A stretch of DNA of 64,000 nucleotides from Youxingia wuxianensis (lineage in GTDB: Bacteria > Bacillota > Clostridia > Oscillospirales > Ruminococcaceae), in NCBI RefSeq assembly GCF_014385085.1, contig NZ_JACRTD010000008.1, forward strand, positions 88,517 through 152,516, in the 5' to 3' direction. The notes under the pieces were generated by a model. It saw only the letters and a program-made list of their open reading frames with translations. It was not told the DNA's origin and made no database searches. The first letter of the stretch is position 1. Every line of letters starts with the position of its first letter. Shown here one piece after another: positions 25,342 to 33,681 of the stretch. Both the position numbers and the translations under genes were made by a program.

Positions 25342-27618
25342 TTAATTCAAAAAATCCTCAAAGTCGCCATCATCTGTTTTCAGCTTCAGACCCTTAAAAT
25401 AACGCTTGCGGTTCAGTACCAAACGCTCAAAACCCGCATTCTCCAAGGCAAGGTAGAAATCTGCGGTGTTACGCACATACTCATTGCAATCAAGGCAGTA
25501 GTTGCGGTATGCCTGGTAAAGGGTACTGGAACTTTCTTTCAGACCGTCACCGACCTCACACTTTTCAGTCAGGAAGTTACCGAACCAGTCATTCTGGCTG
25601 CGGTAGTCATCAATGGCTTTCTGCACGATAGCGGGAACGGGAAACTTGTAGCCCAGGTCAATGACCTTTTTGGCACCCTCGATAATCCAGGCAAGAATGC
25701 TCTCGGCAGCGTTCTGATACAGGTAGTCACCGTAATTTTTGATGTCGCTTTTGCCCTCAATCTTGGCATTGAACGGGATAACGATAAGGCGGCGCCAGGT
25801 ACCGTCATCGGAAGCGCTGACTCTGGGAAGATGGTTGGTGTACAGCACCAAGCTGTGGCTCGGAGAGAAGCTGAAGGGGTCCTTGTACTTCTTTTCCGCA
25901 AAAATGTCATCCACGGAGCAGAGCTGCTTTACGGTAGAATCGTTCAGCCGAGCGCCTTCTTGCATCTCGGCGGCAATGAGCAGACGCTTGCCCTTGACCT
26001 CGGCCATCTCCGGCTTCACATTGCGGCGGCATCCGAAGGTCAGCGTGTCGGCGGAGATATTGCCGCTGTAAAGACCCAGGACACGGGACACGGAGTTCCA
26101 GAAGGTGGACTTACCGTTACGGCCACAACCGTATGCGATAATGAGAGCTTCGACCTCGACCTTGCCAACGGCAGCGAGACCACAGATCATCTGCACATAA
26201 TCGATGAGTTCCTGGTCACCGCAGAAAATGGTGTTCAGGCAGTCGAGCCAGATCTGTTTGCCACGGTCGCCGGGAGAAACGGTGGTAGTCTTGGTGATAA
26301 AGTCCTCCGGCGAATGTTCCCTTGCACCCGCCATACCCAGACGGAGGTCATAGGTGGCATCCGGGGTACAAAGCAAATACGGATTGGCATCCAAGTCCTG
26401 TGGGGTGATTTCCAACATGGGGCGGGACTCTTTCAGCGTTGCGGTGATATTCTTGGATGCACGGCGCTGAATGACATAGGACTGATATGCCTTTGCGGCG
26501 AGGAAGGCTTTGTAGGCTTCCATCTGTTTCTCGTTCATCATGCCTTCGGCTTTGGCTTTGCTGTTGTTTTCCATGATTTCCTGTGCACCGCAAGCCTTCA
26601 GCGTAGCAAGGGCGGCAAGCATATCGGAAGATGCCTCTGCAAGCTGACGGCGGGTCAGTTCGTGGGCAACAGCCTGTGCGCCGGGTTCGGTTTCCTGCCA
26701 GTACCGGCCGTTGTAACGGATGTAGTGGGTTGCCGGAGAATAACGCAGTTCCCCGGAGAAGTGCTTTGCCAGAACCTCTGCCTGCCCGACATCGGAGAAA
26801 TCGTCCGGTTTATAGGATGTATCATCGTTGTATAATTCGGGAGGAACATATCCGTCCTGCTGCTGAACCTTGGCATAGAACTTCTGGGCGGAGTGCCAGA
26901 TGGTCATCAGTTCCTGCTGTTCCAAGGGAGGATTGCACTTGTCGGCTTCCTCCATGAAGCACTGGAAAGCGGTGTCGTTGTCACCATATTTTTTGATGAC
27001 GCGACCGGCAAAGCGGGACATAGTAGCATTACGGCTGCCTTCGGGAATGACCTGTGTGCCACCGTGGGAACCACCGGGCATATCCGCATCAAAATCCTCT
27101 GCGGACAGATACTCACTTAAGGTCATATCACCAGGGTACAGTTCGACCTCTGGGTTCGCCGTTCCGAAAAAGAAACGGGCAGCATCCAGGGCTTTGGTAT
27201 CGAAATACGGGAAAATGGTATTGACCAGTTTCTTCATTTCGCTGTATGCGGCGGAGTCCGTCATATACTCAATGGGAAACAGGACATGGAACTTGGGACG
27301 AGCGGGTTTGCCGTTTTTCTCACGCATATTGAAGCGACTGTAGTGAACGGCAAAGGTAATGCCGGGGAAAGCCGCCTGAACATCAGCCGGAGTGACCCAA
27401 TCGGCAGGGTTCTCGGAGTGGTCATTGTCACAGTCCACAGGCAGACAGTCCGAGCCGAGGAAATTATCGCCGTTGCGGTAATTGTTCATGTACTCGGCGC
27501 AGACATAGTCGCGGCTGACCGCTTCCGCAAAACTGGCAGGATCGGTCACCTCGACTTTGTGGGGATAAGAGCAGTTGCTTGGGGCATTGATAAAATCTGC
27601 ACTATACAGGGTGAACAT
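25342..27618 (-). CDS. Phage primase-helicase (primpol plus P4/D5-type helicase)
   Basis: 758 aa. The N-terminal ~200 residues carry CLPVDCDNDHSENPADWV and RPKFHVLFPI, the metal-binding and strand pattern of an archaeo-eukaryotic-type primase domain. The central part has a D5/P4-N region, and residues ~495-520 show Walker A AYGCGRNGKSTFWNSV, then LLIAAEMQEGARLND (Walker B region) and VLYTNHLPRVSASDDGTWRRLIVIPF (sensor/arginine finger). It primes and unwinds phage DNA. Its ATG overlaps the stop of the upstream gene (TGATG). Confidence 0.92.
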   Translation of the reverse strand: MFTLYSADFINAPSNCSYPHKVEVTDPASFAEAVSRDYVCAEYMNNYRNGDNFLGSDCLPVDCDNDHSENPADWVTPADVQAAFPGITFAVHYSRFNMREKNGKPARPKFHVLFPIEYMTDSAAYSEMKKLVNTIFPYFDTKALDAARFFFGTANPEVELYPGDMTLSEYLSAEDFDADMPGGSHGGTQVIPEGSRNATMSRFAGRVIKKYGDNDTAFQCFMEEADKCNPPLEQQELMTIWHSAQKFYAKVQQQDGYVPPELYNDDTSYKPDDFSDVGQAEVLAKHFSGELRYSPATHYIRYNGRYWQETEPGAQAVAHELTRRQLAEASSDMLAALATLKACGAQEIMENNSKAKAEGMMNEKQMEAYKAFLAAKAYQSYVIQRRASKNITATLKESRPMLEITPQDLDANPYLLCTPDATYDLRLGMAGAREHSPEDFITKTTTVSPGDRGKQIWLDCLNTIFCGDQELIDYVQMICGLAAVGKVEVEALIIAYGCGRNGKSTFWNSVSRVLGLYSGNISADTLTFGCRRNVKPEMAEVKGKRLLIAAEMQEGARLNDSTVKQLCSVDDIFAEKKYKDPFSFSPSHSLVLYTNHLPRVSASDDGTWRRLIVIPFNAKIEGKSDIKNYGDYLYQNAAESILAWIIEGAKKVIDLGYKFPVPAIVQKAIDDYRSQNDWFGNFLTEKCEVGDGLKESSSTLYQAYRNYCLDCNEYVRNTADFYLALENAGFERLVLNRKRYFKGLKLKTDDGDFEDFLN

Positions 27619-27941
27619 CAGTCATGCACCTCCTTGGCACCGTCCTCCAGGGCTTTTGTGATAAACTTGAGCGCACGGATCATGGTCTCCAGTTCACAGT
27701 CGCCGCCGAGGAACAGTTCAAAACCTTCATCACCGTCTCGCCCCAAGGGGTTAACACGGATATCGGTAGAACCCATATCCTCAATGCGGATATAGGCGCG
27801 GCTGCCGTGACCACTGTCGCCACCCTGGAATCCATTGGTGCCTGCTTCGACTTCCAGGACATTGGCGCTGTAAATTTCTCTGGTGTAGGTGGTGATTTCC
27901 TTACCGTACACTTTTCTGGTTCCTTCAGTTATTTCAAACAT
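27618..27941 (-). CDS. Phage replication-module protein, unknown
   Basis: 107 aa from ATG 27941 with GCGAGGAGGTACACC ahead. Beta-rich, with FEITEGTRKVYGKEITTYTREI, ANVLEVEAGTNGFQGGDSGHGSRAYIRIED and EGFELFLGGDCELETMIRALKFI. The pattern resembles small conserved proteins found before primase genes in Clostridia phages. No catalytic motif is seen. Coupled by stop/start overlap to the primase and by 8 bp overlap to the upstream gene. Confidence 0.65.
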   Translation of the reverse strand: MFEITEGTRKVYGKEITTYTREIYSANVLEVEAGTNGFQGGDSGHGSRAYIRIEDMGSTDIRVNPLGRDGDEGFELFLGGDCELETMIRALKFITKALEDGAKEVHD

Positions 27942-28362
27942 GGTGTACCTCCTCGCAGGTTTCAGTAAAATAACGCAAGCGGTAATTTTTCCACTTGGCA
28001 CGGTTGATCTCTGCTTCCATTCCGGCAGAGATACGGCTGCCAAACACCCAGACCTCGGAGCATTTGCTCATGAGGGCGTTGCCGAAGAACAGACCAAGCT
28101 GCCGTTCCTTGGGGTTGGCATCATTCAGAAATTGCGGAAACAGTAGGTGCGGTGCTATGGGGATATAGCCTTTTTCCACCGCAAAGCGGCTGTATCCTTG
28201 GGCGGCCTTTACATTTTTCTCGATCTCTCCGGCATAGGGAGAGCAGATATACACGATAGGCCGAAATGCACGAAGCGCCCGTTCCTCTTTTTCTACGGTG
28301 GACATAGCCTCGTATGCGGTTGGGTCGTAATAACCCTCGCTGTTGAATTTATCTACACTCAT
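27934..28362 (-). CDS. DUF4406 / nucleoside 2-deoxyribosyltransferase-like protein
   Basis: 142 aa. RPIVYICSPYAGEIEKNVKAAQGYSRFAVEKGYIPIAPHLLFPQFLND and CSEVWVFGSRISAGMEAEINRAK are typical of the DUF4406/nucleoside deoxyribosyltransferase-like fold (SPY.G near the first strand, P..P, SxGMxxEI). The family may bind or salvage nucleotides. It lies between DNA polymerase and primase genes, which fits nucleotide handling in replication. Confidence 0.8.
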   Translation of the reverse strand: MSVDKFNSEGYYDPTAYEAMSTVEKEERALRAFRPIVYICSPYAGEIEKNVKAAQGYSRFAVEKGYIPIAPHLLFPQFLNDANPKERQLGLFFGNALMSKCSEVWVFGSRISAGMEAEINRAKWKNYRLRYFTETCEEVHHV

Positions 28363-28381
28363 ACAGGACTCCTTTCACGAT

Positions 28382-28442
28382 GGGCTTCACCGCCATCTCT
28401 ACTATCCACTGGAGGTGAAGCCCCGTTTTGAACACAAAAGCA
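28382..28442 (-). repeat. Leader hairpin and dispersed repeat, copy A
   Basis: A 10-bp inverted repeat (GGGCTTCACC at 28382-28391, mirrored at 28414-28423) lies 5' of the DUF4406 gene. From 28399 to 28442 the text (CCACTGGAGGTGA, then GTTTTGAACA) matches the stretch upstream of the early gene at 32778 (copy B) despite unrelated neighbours. On the minus strand both stand upstream of phage genes, so they may be shared promoter or regulator sites. Confidence 0.5.
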
Positions 28443-30383
28443 TCAATCTTTTTTATAAAAATCTGTTTCATAGCCATCGGCACGGAGCAACAGTCCCGAC
28501 GCCCAGGGCGGGGTTCTGCCCATCTGGTCGCAGACTGCCTGCAGAGACATCCTGCGATCCGCTTCGATGACAACTTCATCGTGGATATGCATCACAATGG
28601 AACAGCAGCGGAGGGTGTTCATTGCATAGCAGAGAATGTCACGGGCAGTTGCCTGGACAATGTTTTCCACAAACTTGGGACCGTAGCTGTCGAGCCGCTC
28701 CCATTTCTTTGTGCCGCCGACGCCTTCGTAGGTGATACAATCGCCGCCGAACTTATTTGTGCCGACCTTGGGTTTTACATAGGAAAGCTGCCTGCCGGAC
28801 GGAAGCGTAATAAAAAGCATCCCGCTCCTGCAGGAGAACTCAATGCCGTGGGTTTCGTTGGTGTGCTTGTAGCGCACTGCTTCCATTGCCGCACGGTCAA
28901 CATCCCACCACAGTTTTGTAATGTTTGGATTGGCCTGCCTCCACGCATCTACCAGAGGCGGCAGTTCCTCTTCGGAAAGCCCCATCTCCAATGAACCCAT
29001 TGCCTTCAAAGCACCGACTGATCCGCCATAGCCCAGAGCCAACTCTGCGATTTTGCCCTTCTGCCGGAGGTGACCGTTGACACCGTGCTTTTCGACCGGG
29101 ACACCAAACATCTGGGAAGCGGAAGCACAATAAATGTCCTTACCTTCGGCAAAAACCTTCTGCCGCCACTCTTCTCCGGCAAGCCACGCAATGACACGGG
29201 CTTCAATGGCAGAGAAGTCCGCCACGATCAGCTTGGCATCTGCTCTGGGGACGAATGCCGTGCGGATAAGCTGCGACAATGTATCTGGCACATCTTCGTA
29301 GAGCATTTCCAGAGCATCGAAATCGCCGCAGCGGACAAGTCCACGGGCTTCCGCCAGATCCACCAAATGGTTCTGGGGCAGATTCTGCATTTGGATGATG
29401 CGCCCCGCCCATCGACCAGTGCGGTTGGCACCATAGAACTGGAACATCCCTCTGGCGCGACCATCGGCACAGACAGCAGTCTCCATTGCCTGGTACTTTT
29501 TCACCGAGGACTTGGCAAGCTGCTGACGGAGAGTCAGAACTTTCTGCAATTCCGGCGGCGCAGTCTTCAGCATTTCAGCCACAGCCTTTTTGCCAAGGGT
29601 GTCGGTTTCCATGCCGTTGTCCGAAAGCCACTGCTTCATTTGCTGCACAGAGTTGGGATTTTCCAGAGCCGTCAGTCCCTTCATTGCCTGGGTCAGTTCA
29701 GAGCGGGATCTGCCATCCATCTGAATGGCCTGCTGCACCAGTTCCATGTCCAGGGCAACGCCACGGTCGTTGATTTCCTGGTCGATGTGGTATTCGTCCC
29801 AGACGCTGTCCGGCACAGGGTACTTGGCAAGTCGCGCCTGGATGGACATCTCGGTTTCAACATCACGGATGTTATATTTTTTGAAAGCCAACCACTTGTC
29901 CGGGGCATGAGCCGGAAGGTTGCGGGTGCGCTGACCGTTGGACTTGGTAGGCGCACAGGGCTGACAGAAATATTTGATGAGGTCTTTGCCTTCGGTCAGC
30001 TTCTGCTTCTCAAGCCCAAGCACTGAACCAACACCTTCCAGAGAAAGCGGCAGTCCCATCGTTGCTGCCCACACCATAGAACACTTCCATGAATCTGGCT
30101 CCAAGTAGTCTCCAGTGGGGTAACCCAGGTGCCGAGACAAGCAGATGCGTTCAAAGTTGGCGTTAAAGGCCCACTTGGTTACAGAATCGTCCTCTAAAGC
30201 GGCAACAATGTCGGCGGGGATCTGTTCTCCGCAGGCAAGGTCGACCAGTTGCACGGGACCGCCGTCCACACTATAGGAAAACAGCAATATTTCAAATAAA
30301 GGTGACTCTACATAGCGATACACGCCAGTTTTTGCAAGGGGCTGATCGCTGTAGGTCTCGATATCAATTGAGAGAATTTTCAT
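28443..30383 (-). CDS. Phage DNA polymerase, family A
   Basis: 646 aa. Exonuclease motif I SIDIETYSD (residues 5-13), then FNANFERICLSRHLG (exo II). Polymerase motif A LIVADFSAIEARVIAWLAGE, the motif B region GKIAELALGYGGSVGALKAMG and motif C VMHIHDEVVIEAD. This is the T7/SPO-like stand-alone Pol I of Clostridia siphophages and replicates the phage genome. Ends TDFYKKD. ATG 30383 has CGTTGAAAGGAC upstream, a moderate site. It is the largest gene of the replication module. Confidence 0.95.
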   Translation of the reverse strand: MKILSIDIETYSDQPLAKTGVYRYVESPLFEILLFSYSVDGGPVQLVDLACGEQIPADIVAALEDDSVTKWAFNANFERICLSRHLGYPTGDYLEPDSWKCSMVWAATMGLPLSLEGVGSVLGLEKQKLTEGKDLIKYFCQPCAPTKSNGQRTRNLPAHAPDKWLAFKKYNIRDVETEMSIQARLAKYPVPDSVWDEYHIDQEINDRGVALDMELVQQAIQMDGRSRSELTQAMKGLTALENPNSVQQMKQWLSDNGMETDTLGKKAVAEMLKTAPPELQKVLTLRQQLAKSSVKKYQAMETAVCADGRARGMFQFYGANRTGRWAGRIIQMQNLPQNHLVDLAEARGLVRCGDFDALEMLYEDVPDTLSQLIRTAFVPRADAKLIVADFSAIEARVIAWLAGEEWRQKVFAEGKDIYCASASQMFGVPVEKHGVNGHLRQKGKIAELALGYGGSVGALKAMGSLEMGLSEEELPPLVDAWRQANPNITKLWWDVDRAAMEAVRYKHTNETHGIEFSCRSGMLFITLPSGRQLSYVKPKVGTNKFGGDCITYEGVGGTKKWERLDSYGPKFVENIVQATARDILCYAMNTLRCCSIVMHIHDEVVIEADRRMSLQAVCDQMGRTPPWASGLLLRADGYETDFYKKD

Positions 30384-30446
30384 ATCATTGTCCTTTCAAC
30401 GAGAATAAGGGCGGCAGAGACTGATCCCCGCCGCCCCATTGGTGCG

Positions 30447-30617
30447 TTAGTCCACCTTTGTGGCGGATTCCCTCATTTTCTTGGCTTCCTTGCGCTTGCG
30501 GATCTTGCCCTTCACCCAACTCACCGCAGATGCGATGAGGAAGATGAGTTCAGCGATAAACACGCCGGTCATGGCTCCGAAGCAGGTGTAAAGCATCAGT
30601 TCCTGAAATTCAGTCAT
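30447..30617 (-). CDS. Small membrane protein, unknown (56 aa)
   Basis: 56 aa from ATG 30617 behind GGAGGTGCGACC. One hydrophobic segment (CFGAMTGVFIAELIFLIASAVSWV, residues ~10-33) followed by a strongly basic tail (KGKIRKRKEAKK), so a single-pass inner-membrane protein with positive cytosolic end is likely. It sits between the DUF2815 gene and DNA polymerase. A GC-rich hairpin lies in the gap to the polymerase (about 30407-30437). Function unknown. Confidence 0.6.
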   Translation of the reverse strand: MTEFQELMLYTCFGAMTGVFIAELIFLIASAVSWVKGKIRKRKEAKKMRESATKVD

Positions 30618-30630
30618 GGTCGCACCTCCA

Positions 30631-31206
30631 TTAAGCCAGGAAATCGTCATCCGCATCGGTTGCGAAGTCGGACTCGGCGCTTGCCTTACCACCCAGAGGT
30701 TCTCCGGCACGGATGAGCTGGAGATTGTTCAGACCGCAAGCGATACCCTTGTTGCCATTGGAATTGAAGGCATACAGGTTGATGCTTGCACGGCCATACA
30801 CGCCGGAGTAGACCTCGGAGCGGGTCAGCACAGGATTGCGGTCAGCATCCACGATGCCGGGAGCGGTAGCGGAGTTGGCATTGATGAAGTAGGCGTTGGC
30901 ATAGGCAGGATCATCGGGTCTCTCGATATCGCCGTCGCGCAGAGGGGTCTTGATGGCAGCCAGAGGGGGTACGCTCTTGCTGTTGCCCTTCAACTTGGAC
31001 TGACCCTCCTGGTAGGCAGCTTCGATTGCCGCCTTGATCTTTGCGACAGTCTTGGTGTCGGACTTGGGAATGATGAGACTGACACTGTACTTGGGAGTGC
31101 CGCCGTTAATGGACTTGGGTTCCCAGACATTGGCATAAGACCAACGGGTATCGGGACCGGTGATGACCTTCATAGGGTTGTTGACTCTGTTTGCGTTGTT
31201 AGACAT
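30631..31206 (-). CDS. DUF2815 protein (phage single-strand DNA-binding-like)
   Basis: 191 aa from ATG 31206 behind ATGGAGGAATT. The sequence VITGPDTRWSYANVWEPKSINGGTPKYSVSLIIPKSDTKTV is the hallmark of DUF2815, and the C-terminal YGRASINLYAFNSNGNKGIACGLNNLQLI plus an acidic tail (DFATDADDDFLA) recall ssDNA-binding proteins. It is regularly found beside DUF2800 nucleases and DNA polymerase in phage replication modules. Likely coats ssDNA in recombination or replication. Confidence 0.85.
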   Translation of the reverse strand: MSNNANRVNNPMKVITGPDTRWSYANVWEPKSINGGTPKYSVSLIIPKSDTKTVAKIKAAIEAAYQEGQSKLKGNSKSVPPLAAIKTPLRDGDIERPDDPAYANAYFINANSATAPGIVDADRNPVLTRSEVYSGVYGRASINLYAFNSNGNKGIACGLNNLQLIRAGEPLGGKASAESDFATDADDDFLA

Positions 31207-31207
31207 A

Positions 31208-32335
31208 TTAAAATTCCTCCATAAAATCATTTTTGGCTGTGTTCATTGCCGGACGTTTGTCGCTCTCCGGCACGAGCGTCGGTTTGCCTTGCGGCTTTTC
31301 AATGTAGGGAGCGAGAAGTTCCTCAAAGCGGGATTTTCCGAGCAGCTTCTGCATGGCGGTGACACCGAGGACTTTGCGCTCATACGGGTCGAAGCCTGCG
31401 CCCTCCACGGTGGCGGCAACAACGGCTTCACTGGTGTACTTGCGGTTGGAACGGCCTTCGACCAATTTCCATCCGCTCCAGTCCTTGCCGCTGATAGCCT
31501 GCTGAAGGGCGTATTCCTTCACATCAGAAGCCCAGGCTGTCAGAGCATCGACCTTGCCGAGAATATCTGCAATTTCCGCATCATCGAGGAGCGCAGGAGT
31601 CTGGAAATCATATCGGGCAAGAGCCGTATTCGCTTCGGCGCGTTCTCTGCATTCGGCTTTTGCCTTACAGAAACGGCACCATTCACCACAGTGGAAGTCA
31701 CCTTGACCCTCATAGGCCAGTTTCGCTTTCTGGGTGAGTTCTGTGTCTGCCCATTGAAGCAGATCGGCCTTTTCCATCTCGTACACGCTGATATTGGCCT
31801 TCCGGGGTTGGAAGATGGTCATGCGGACGGTATCGATGTCGTAGATGTCATCGAAGATTTCCAGGGCACCCAGGGCATACAGCATCATCTGGGGATTTGC
31901 CACGGCGGAAACCTCGACGCCTTTGCCGTGCTTGTAATCGCAGATGTTCATCACACCGTCAGCGATAACGATGCAGTCGGCAGTTCCGAATCCGTCCTGA
32001 ACCCAGCGGGAGAAGTTCACTCGCTGTTCAATCATGACCACAGGATCGGTGCAGGTCTGCTTTGCAGTTTCCAGGAGTTCTACCACATAGGCGGCATATC
32101 CGGCAGCGCATTCTTCCATCTCCTCGTTGTACCAGGAGAGGTTTTCGATGGGGTCCTCCGTGGGCATCCCCAGAGCCTGTTTCAAGCGGAACTCGCAAAA
32201 GGTGTGGGCATCGGTGCCTTCAGCAGCGTAGTCACTACCTTTGTCCTCGTAGTTCTCGCAGAGCCGAGCAGAAGGCGGACAGTTGAGCCACCGTTCAGAA
32301 GAGGATGCGGACAGAACAGCGTGTTTATTTGCCAT
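31208..32335 (-). CDS. DUF2800 nuclease (Cas4/RecB-like exonuclease)
   Basis: 375 aa. Begins HAVLSASSSERWLNCPPSARLCE, typical for DUF2800, with EGTDAHTFCE. Active-site pieces: GTADCIVIADGVMNICDYKHGKGVEV (GxxD...DYK) and cysteines CGEWCRFCKAKAECRERA for an iron-sulphur or zinc site, as in Cas4/AddB-type PD-(D/E)xK exonucleases. It would recombine or process phage DNA ends together with DUF2815. Only 1 bp separates the two genes. Confidence 0.9.
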   Translation of the reverse strand: MANKHAVLSASSSERWLNCPPSARLCENYEDKGSDYAAEGTDAHTFCEFRLKQALGMPTEDPIENLSWYNEEMEECAAGYAAYVVELLETAKQTCTDPVVMIEQRVNFSRWVQDGFGTADCIVIADGVMNICDYKHGKGVEVSAVANPQMMLYALGALEIFDDIYDIDTVRMTIFQPRKANISVYEMEKADLLQWADTELTQKAKLAYEGQGDFHCGEWCRFCKAKAECRERAEANTALARYDFQTPALLDDAEIADILGKVDALTAWASDVKEYALQQAISGKDWSGWKLVEGRSNRKYTSEAVVAATVEGAGFDPYERKVLGVTAMQKLLGKSRFEELLAPYIEKPQGKPTLVPESDKRPAMNTAKNDFMEEF

Positions 32336-32636
32336 CAGTCAGCACCTCCGCATCGGCAAGCAATGCCTTGTAGTGGGCGGGGTCGATCTGGGACAGCTTG
32401 GCGGCACCATACTTCTGGAGCAGGGAGCGGATCTCTGCGGTATGACCCTGGCGGGACTTGTCTGCAAGAACGGCTCTGACCTGTTCCAGGGTCAGTGCGG
32501 GTTCGGCGGGAGCAGCCGGTTCTGCATCTCCTGCACCGCTGAACATCTCTGAAAGCCAATTGGCGGCATCGTTAATAGCGGCAGCAGCAGTGCGCAGCTC
32601 TTCGATGGTCGCAGCCATATCGCTCATTTTGCTCAT
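32325..32636 (-). CDS. Phage protein, unknown (103 aa), often named rRNA-biogenesis-like
   Basis: 103 aa. N-terminal helix (DMAATIEELRTAAAAINDAANWL), alanine/proline linker (AAPAEPA), then LTLEQVRAVLADKSRQGHTAEIRSLLQKYGAAKLSQIDPAHYKALLADAE, a repeated-helix pattern. Similar short proteins precede DUF2800 nucleases in Clostridia phages. The real role is unknown and the rRNA name has no support here. ATG 32636 is inside the 3' end of the preceding gene. Confidence 0.65.
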   Translation of the reverse strand: MSKMSDMAATIEELRTAAAAINDAANWLSEMFSGAGDAEPAAPAEPALTLEQVRAVLADKSRQGHTAEIRSLLQKYGAAKLSQIDPAHYKALLADAEVLTDGK

Positions 32637-32778
32637 CCTGTTTTCCTCCTTCCGTAGATTGACTTTGAATCAGCGCCAGCTTCATAGCCAGTCGCTTGGA
32701 CACTACACTGATGGCCGTGAGAACATCGATGAGTTCCTGGTCAGTGCCGGTGCCGTGTTTCTTCTGGGCTTCGTACAT
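32572..32778 (-). CDS. Small early phage protein, unknown (68 aa)
   Basis: 68 aa from ATG 32778, preceded by CCAAGGAGGTGAACAG. The first ~50 residues (MYEAQKKHGTGTDQELIDV, then VVSKRLAMKLALIQSQ) resemble small early proteins of related phages. Its 3' end runs 65 bp into the next gene, more than usual; the last ~20 residues (Cys/His-rich) may be junk after a lost earlier stop. Function unknown; position suggests an early regulatory role. Confidence 0.6.
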   Translation of the reverse strand: MYEAQKKHGTGTDQELIDVLTAISVVSKRLAMKLALIQSQSTEGGKQDEQNERYGCDHRRAAHCCCRY

Positions 32779-32821
32779 TCTGTTCACCTCCTTGGAAGGA
32801 GCGGTGTCGTTTTTGCTCTTT

Positions 32822-32866
32822 CCACTACCCACTGGAGGTGAGGTATGCGTTTGAACAGAGAAACAC
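32822..32866 (-). repeat. Dispersed repeat, copy B, upstream of early gene
   Basis: Shares the CCACTGGAGGTGA core (32828-32840) and a following GTTTGAACA with copy A near 28.4 kb. On the minus strand it reads TGTTCAAA, about 18 bases, then CTCCAGTGGGTAGTGG, upstream of the gene starting at 32778. It may be a promoter for the phage-encoded sigma-like factor. Confidence 0.4.
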
Positions 32867-32876
32867 AGAAAAATTT

Positions 32877-32912
32877 CAAAAAAATCTCCAGTCACCGAAA
32901 TGATGACTGGAG
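32877..32912 (-). terminator. Rho-independent terminator after the sigma-like gene
   Basis: Minus-strand hairpin: CTCCAGTCA ... TGACTGGAG, 9-bp perfect stem, 9-base loop, followed by ATTTTTTTG. It lies just after the stop of the gene at 32920. It separates the first early gene from the rest of the operon, so the downstream genes need their own promoter (copy B region) or antitermination. Confidence 0.8.
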
Positions 32913-32919
32913 CAGGTGT

Positions 32920-33447
32920 TTAGATGTAGTCTCCGAGCAGAACACGCAGTCTGTCAAAGGCTTTCTGTTTTCTGTAATTCACAGCACTCTGGTTGTTATA
33001 GCCCATGATGGAAGCAATATCTCTCTCGGATTTACCTTCCATAATCAGTTCACAGATACGGCGACCTTCGGGGTCGAGTTCCTGCAACTTCTGATACAGG
33101 GCGCAGAGCAGTTCACGATCCTCCATGATGGACTGTGCGTCTGGGGTGTCATCCTGCAAGTTATCCGCCCAACTCTTCTGGTTACCCTCGCCGTCCTCAA
33201 CGGTGTAATCCAGAGAGAGGTTATCTCCTGCGGCTCGGAATTCACAGGCAAGGCAGTCGCCATCGCACATCCAGGTCTTGGACTTGGGACACATACACTG
33301 ACCGTGTGCCTGGGCGCGTTTGCGGGTAGCCCAAATATCGCGGTAGTAGGCGTAATACTGCTCTTCGGTCACTTCCACCCAGGTCTTGAGACGGTGGATG
33401 TAGACCTTGTACTCACGGGTTGACTTCTGATTTTCATTGGTTTTCAT
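32920..33447 (-). CDS. RNA polymerase sigma-70-like factor (phage early regulator)
   Basis: 175 aa from ATG 33447 behind CGGAAAGGAC. N-terminal half has a basic helix and a cluster CMCPKSKTWMCDGDCLACEF that could bind zinc. C-terminal ~70 residues (DRELLCALYQKLQELDPEGRRICELIMEGKSERDIASIMGYNNQSAVNYRKQKAFDRL) form a clear sigma region 4 helix-turn-helix. First gene of the minus-strand phage operon, right behind the operator/promoter region. Probably directs RNA polymerase to other phage promoters. Region 2 is not recognisable, so it may need host sigma help. Confidence 0.82.
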   Translation of the reverse strand: MKTNENQKSTREYKVYIHRLKTWVEVTEEQYYAYYRDIWATRKRAQAHGQCMCPKSKTWMCDGDCLACEFRAAGDNLSLDYTVEDGEGNQKSWADNLQDDTPDAQSIMEDRELLCALYQKLQELDPEGRRICELIMEGKSERDIASIMGYNNQSAVNYRKQKAFDRLRVLLGDYI

Positions 33448-33489
33448 AGGTTGTCCTTTCCGCCTGGTCAGCGGGGGGCGGAAGGACAC

Positions 33490-33520
33490 AAAAAGGTCTG
33501 TGCAATTCGATACACAGACC
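33490..33520 (-). terminator. Hairpin with T-run in the leader of the early operon (attenuator candidate)
   Basis: GGTCTGTG at 33495-33502 pairs with CACAGACC at 33513-33520, followed on the minus strand by TTTTTG. It lies between the -10 box at 33682-33687 and the sigma gene, so transcripts pass it before any known gene. A regulated attenuator, or a terminator for leader RNA, is likely. Confidence 0.6.
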
Positions 33521-33533
33521 CTTGGAGCCTAAT

Positions 33534-33638
33534 ATGGGCGCAACAAGAACAGGGTACCGATATTGCGACCCACCAACGATGCAGTGGGAAGACAATATTT
33601 GTATCCTCGGCCCTTATTGCAAATCAGGCTTTGAATAA
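33534..33638 (+). CDS. Small plus-strand reading frame (34 aa), unknown
   Basis: ATG at 33534 follows TTGGAGCCTAAT, a fair ribosome site; stop TAA at 33636. The peptide has three cysteines (GYRYCDPPT, NICILGPYCKSG), aromatic residues and an acidic-to-neutral charge, so the coding pattern looks non-random, and it could be secreted or metal-binding. It is antisense to the early phage leader. It may be a real small gene; evidence is modest. Confidence 0.35.
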   Translation: MGATRTGYRYCDPPTMQWEDNICILGPYCKSGFE

Positions 33639-33648
33639 TTAAATTGTT

Positions 33649-33674
33649 CAGTCTACGGAGATTCCGTCTGACTG
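33649..33674 (-). other. 5'-end stem-loop of the early phage transcript
   Basis: CAGTC/GACTG and ACGGA/TCCGT pair around the loop GAT, with one internal mismatch. If transcription starts some 7-10 bases after the minus-strand -10 box at 33682-33687, this hairpin would sit at the very 5' end of the mRNA, where it may stabilise it. Confidence 0.4.
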
Positions 33675-33681
33675 TGCTTTA

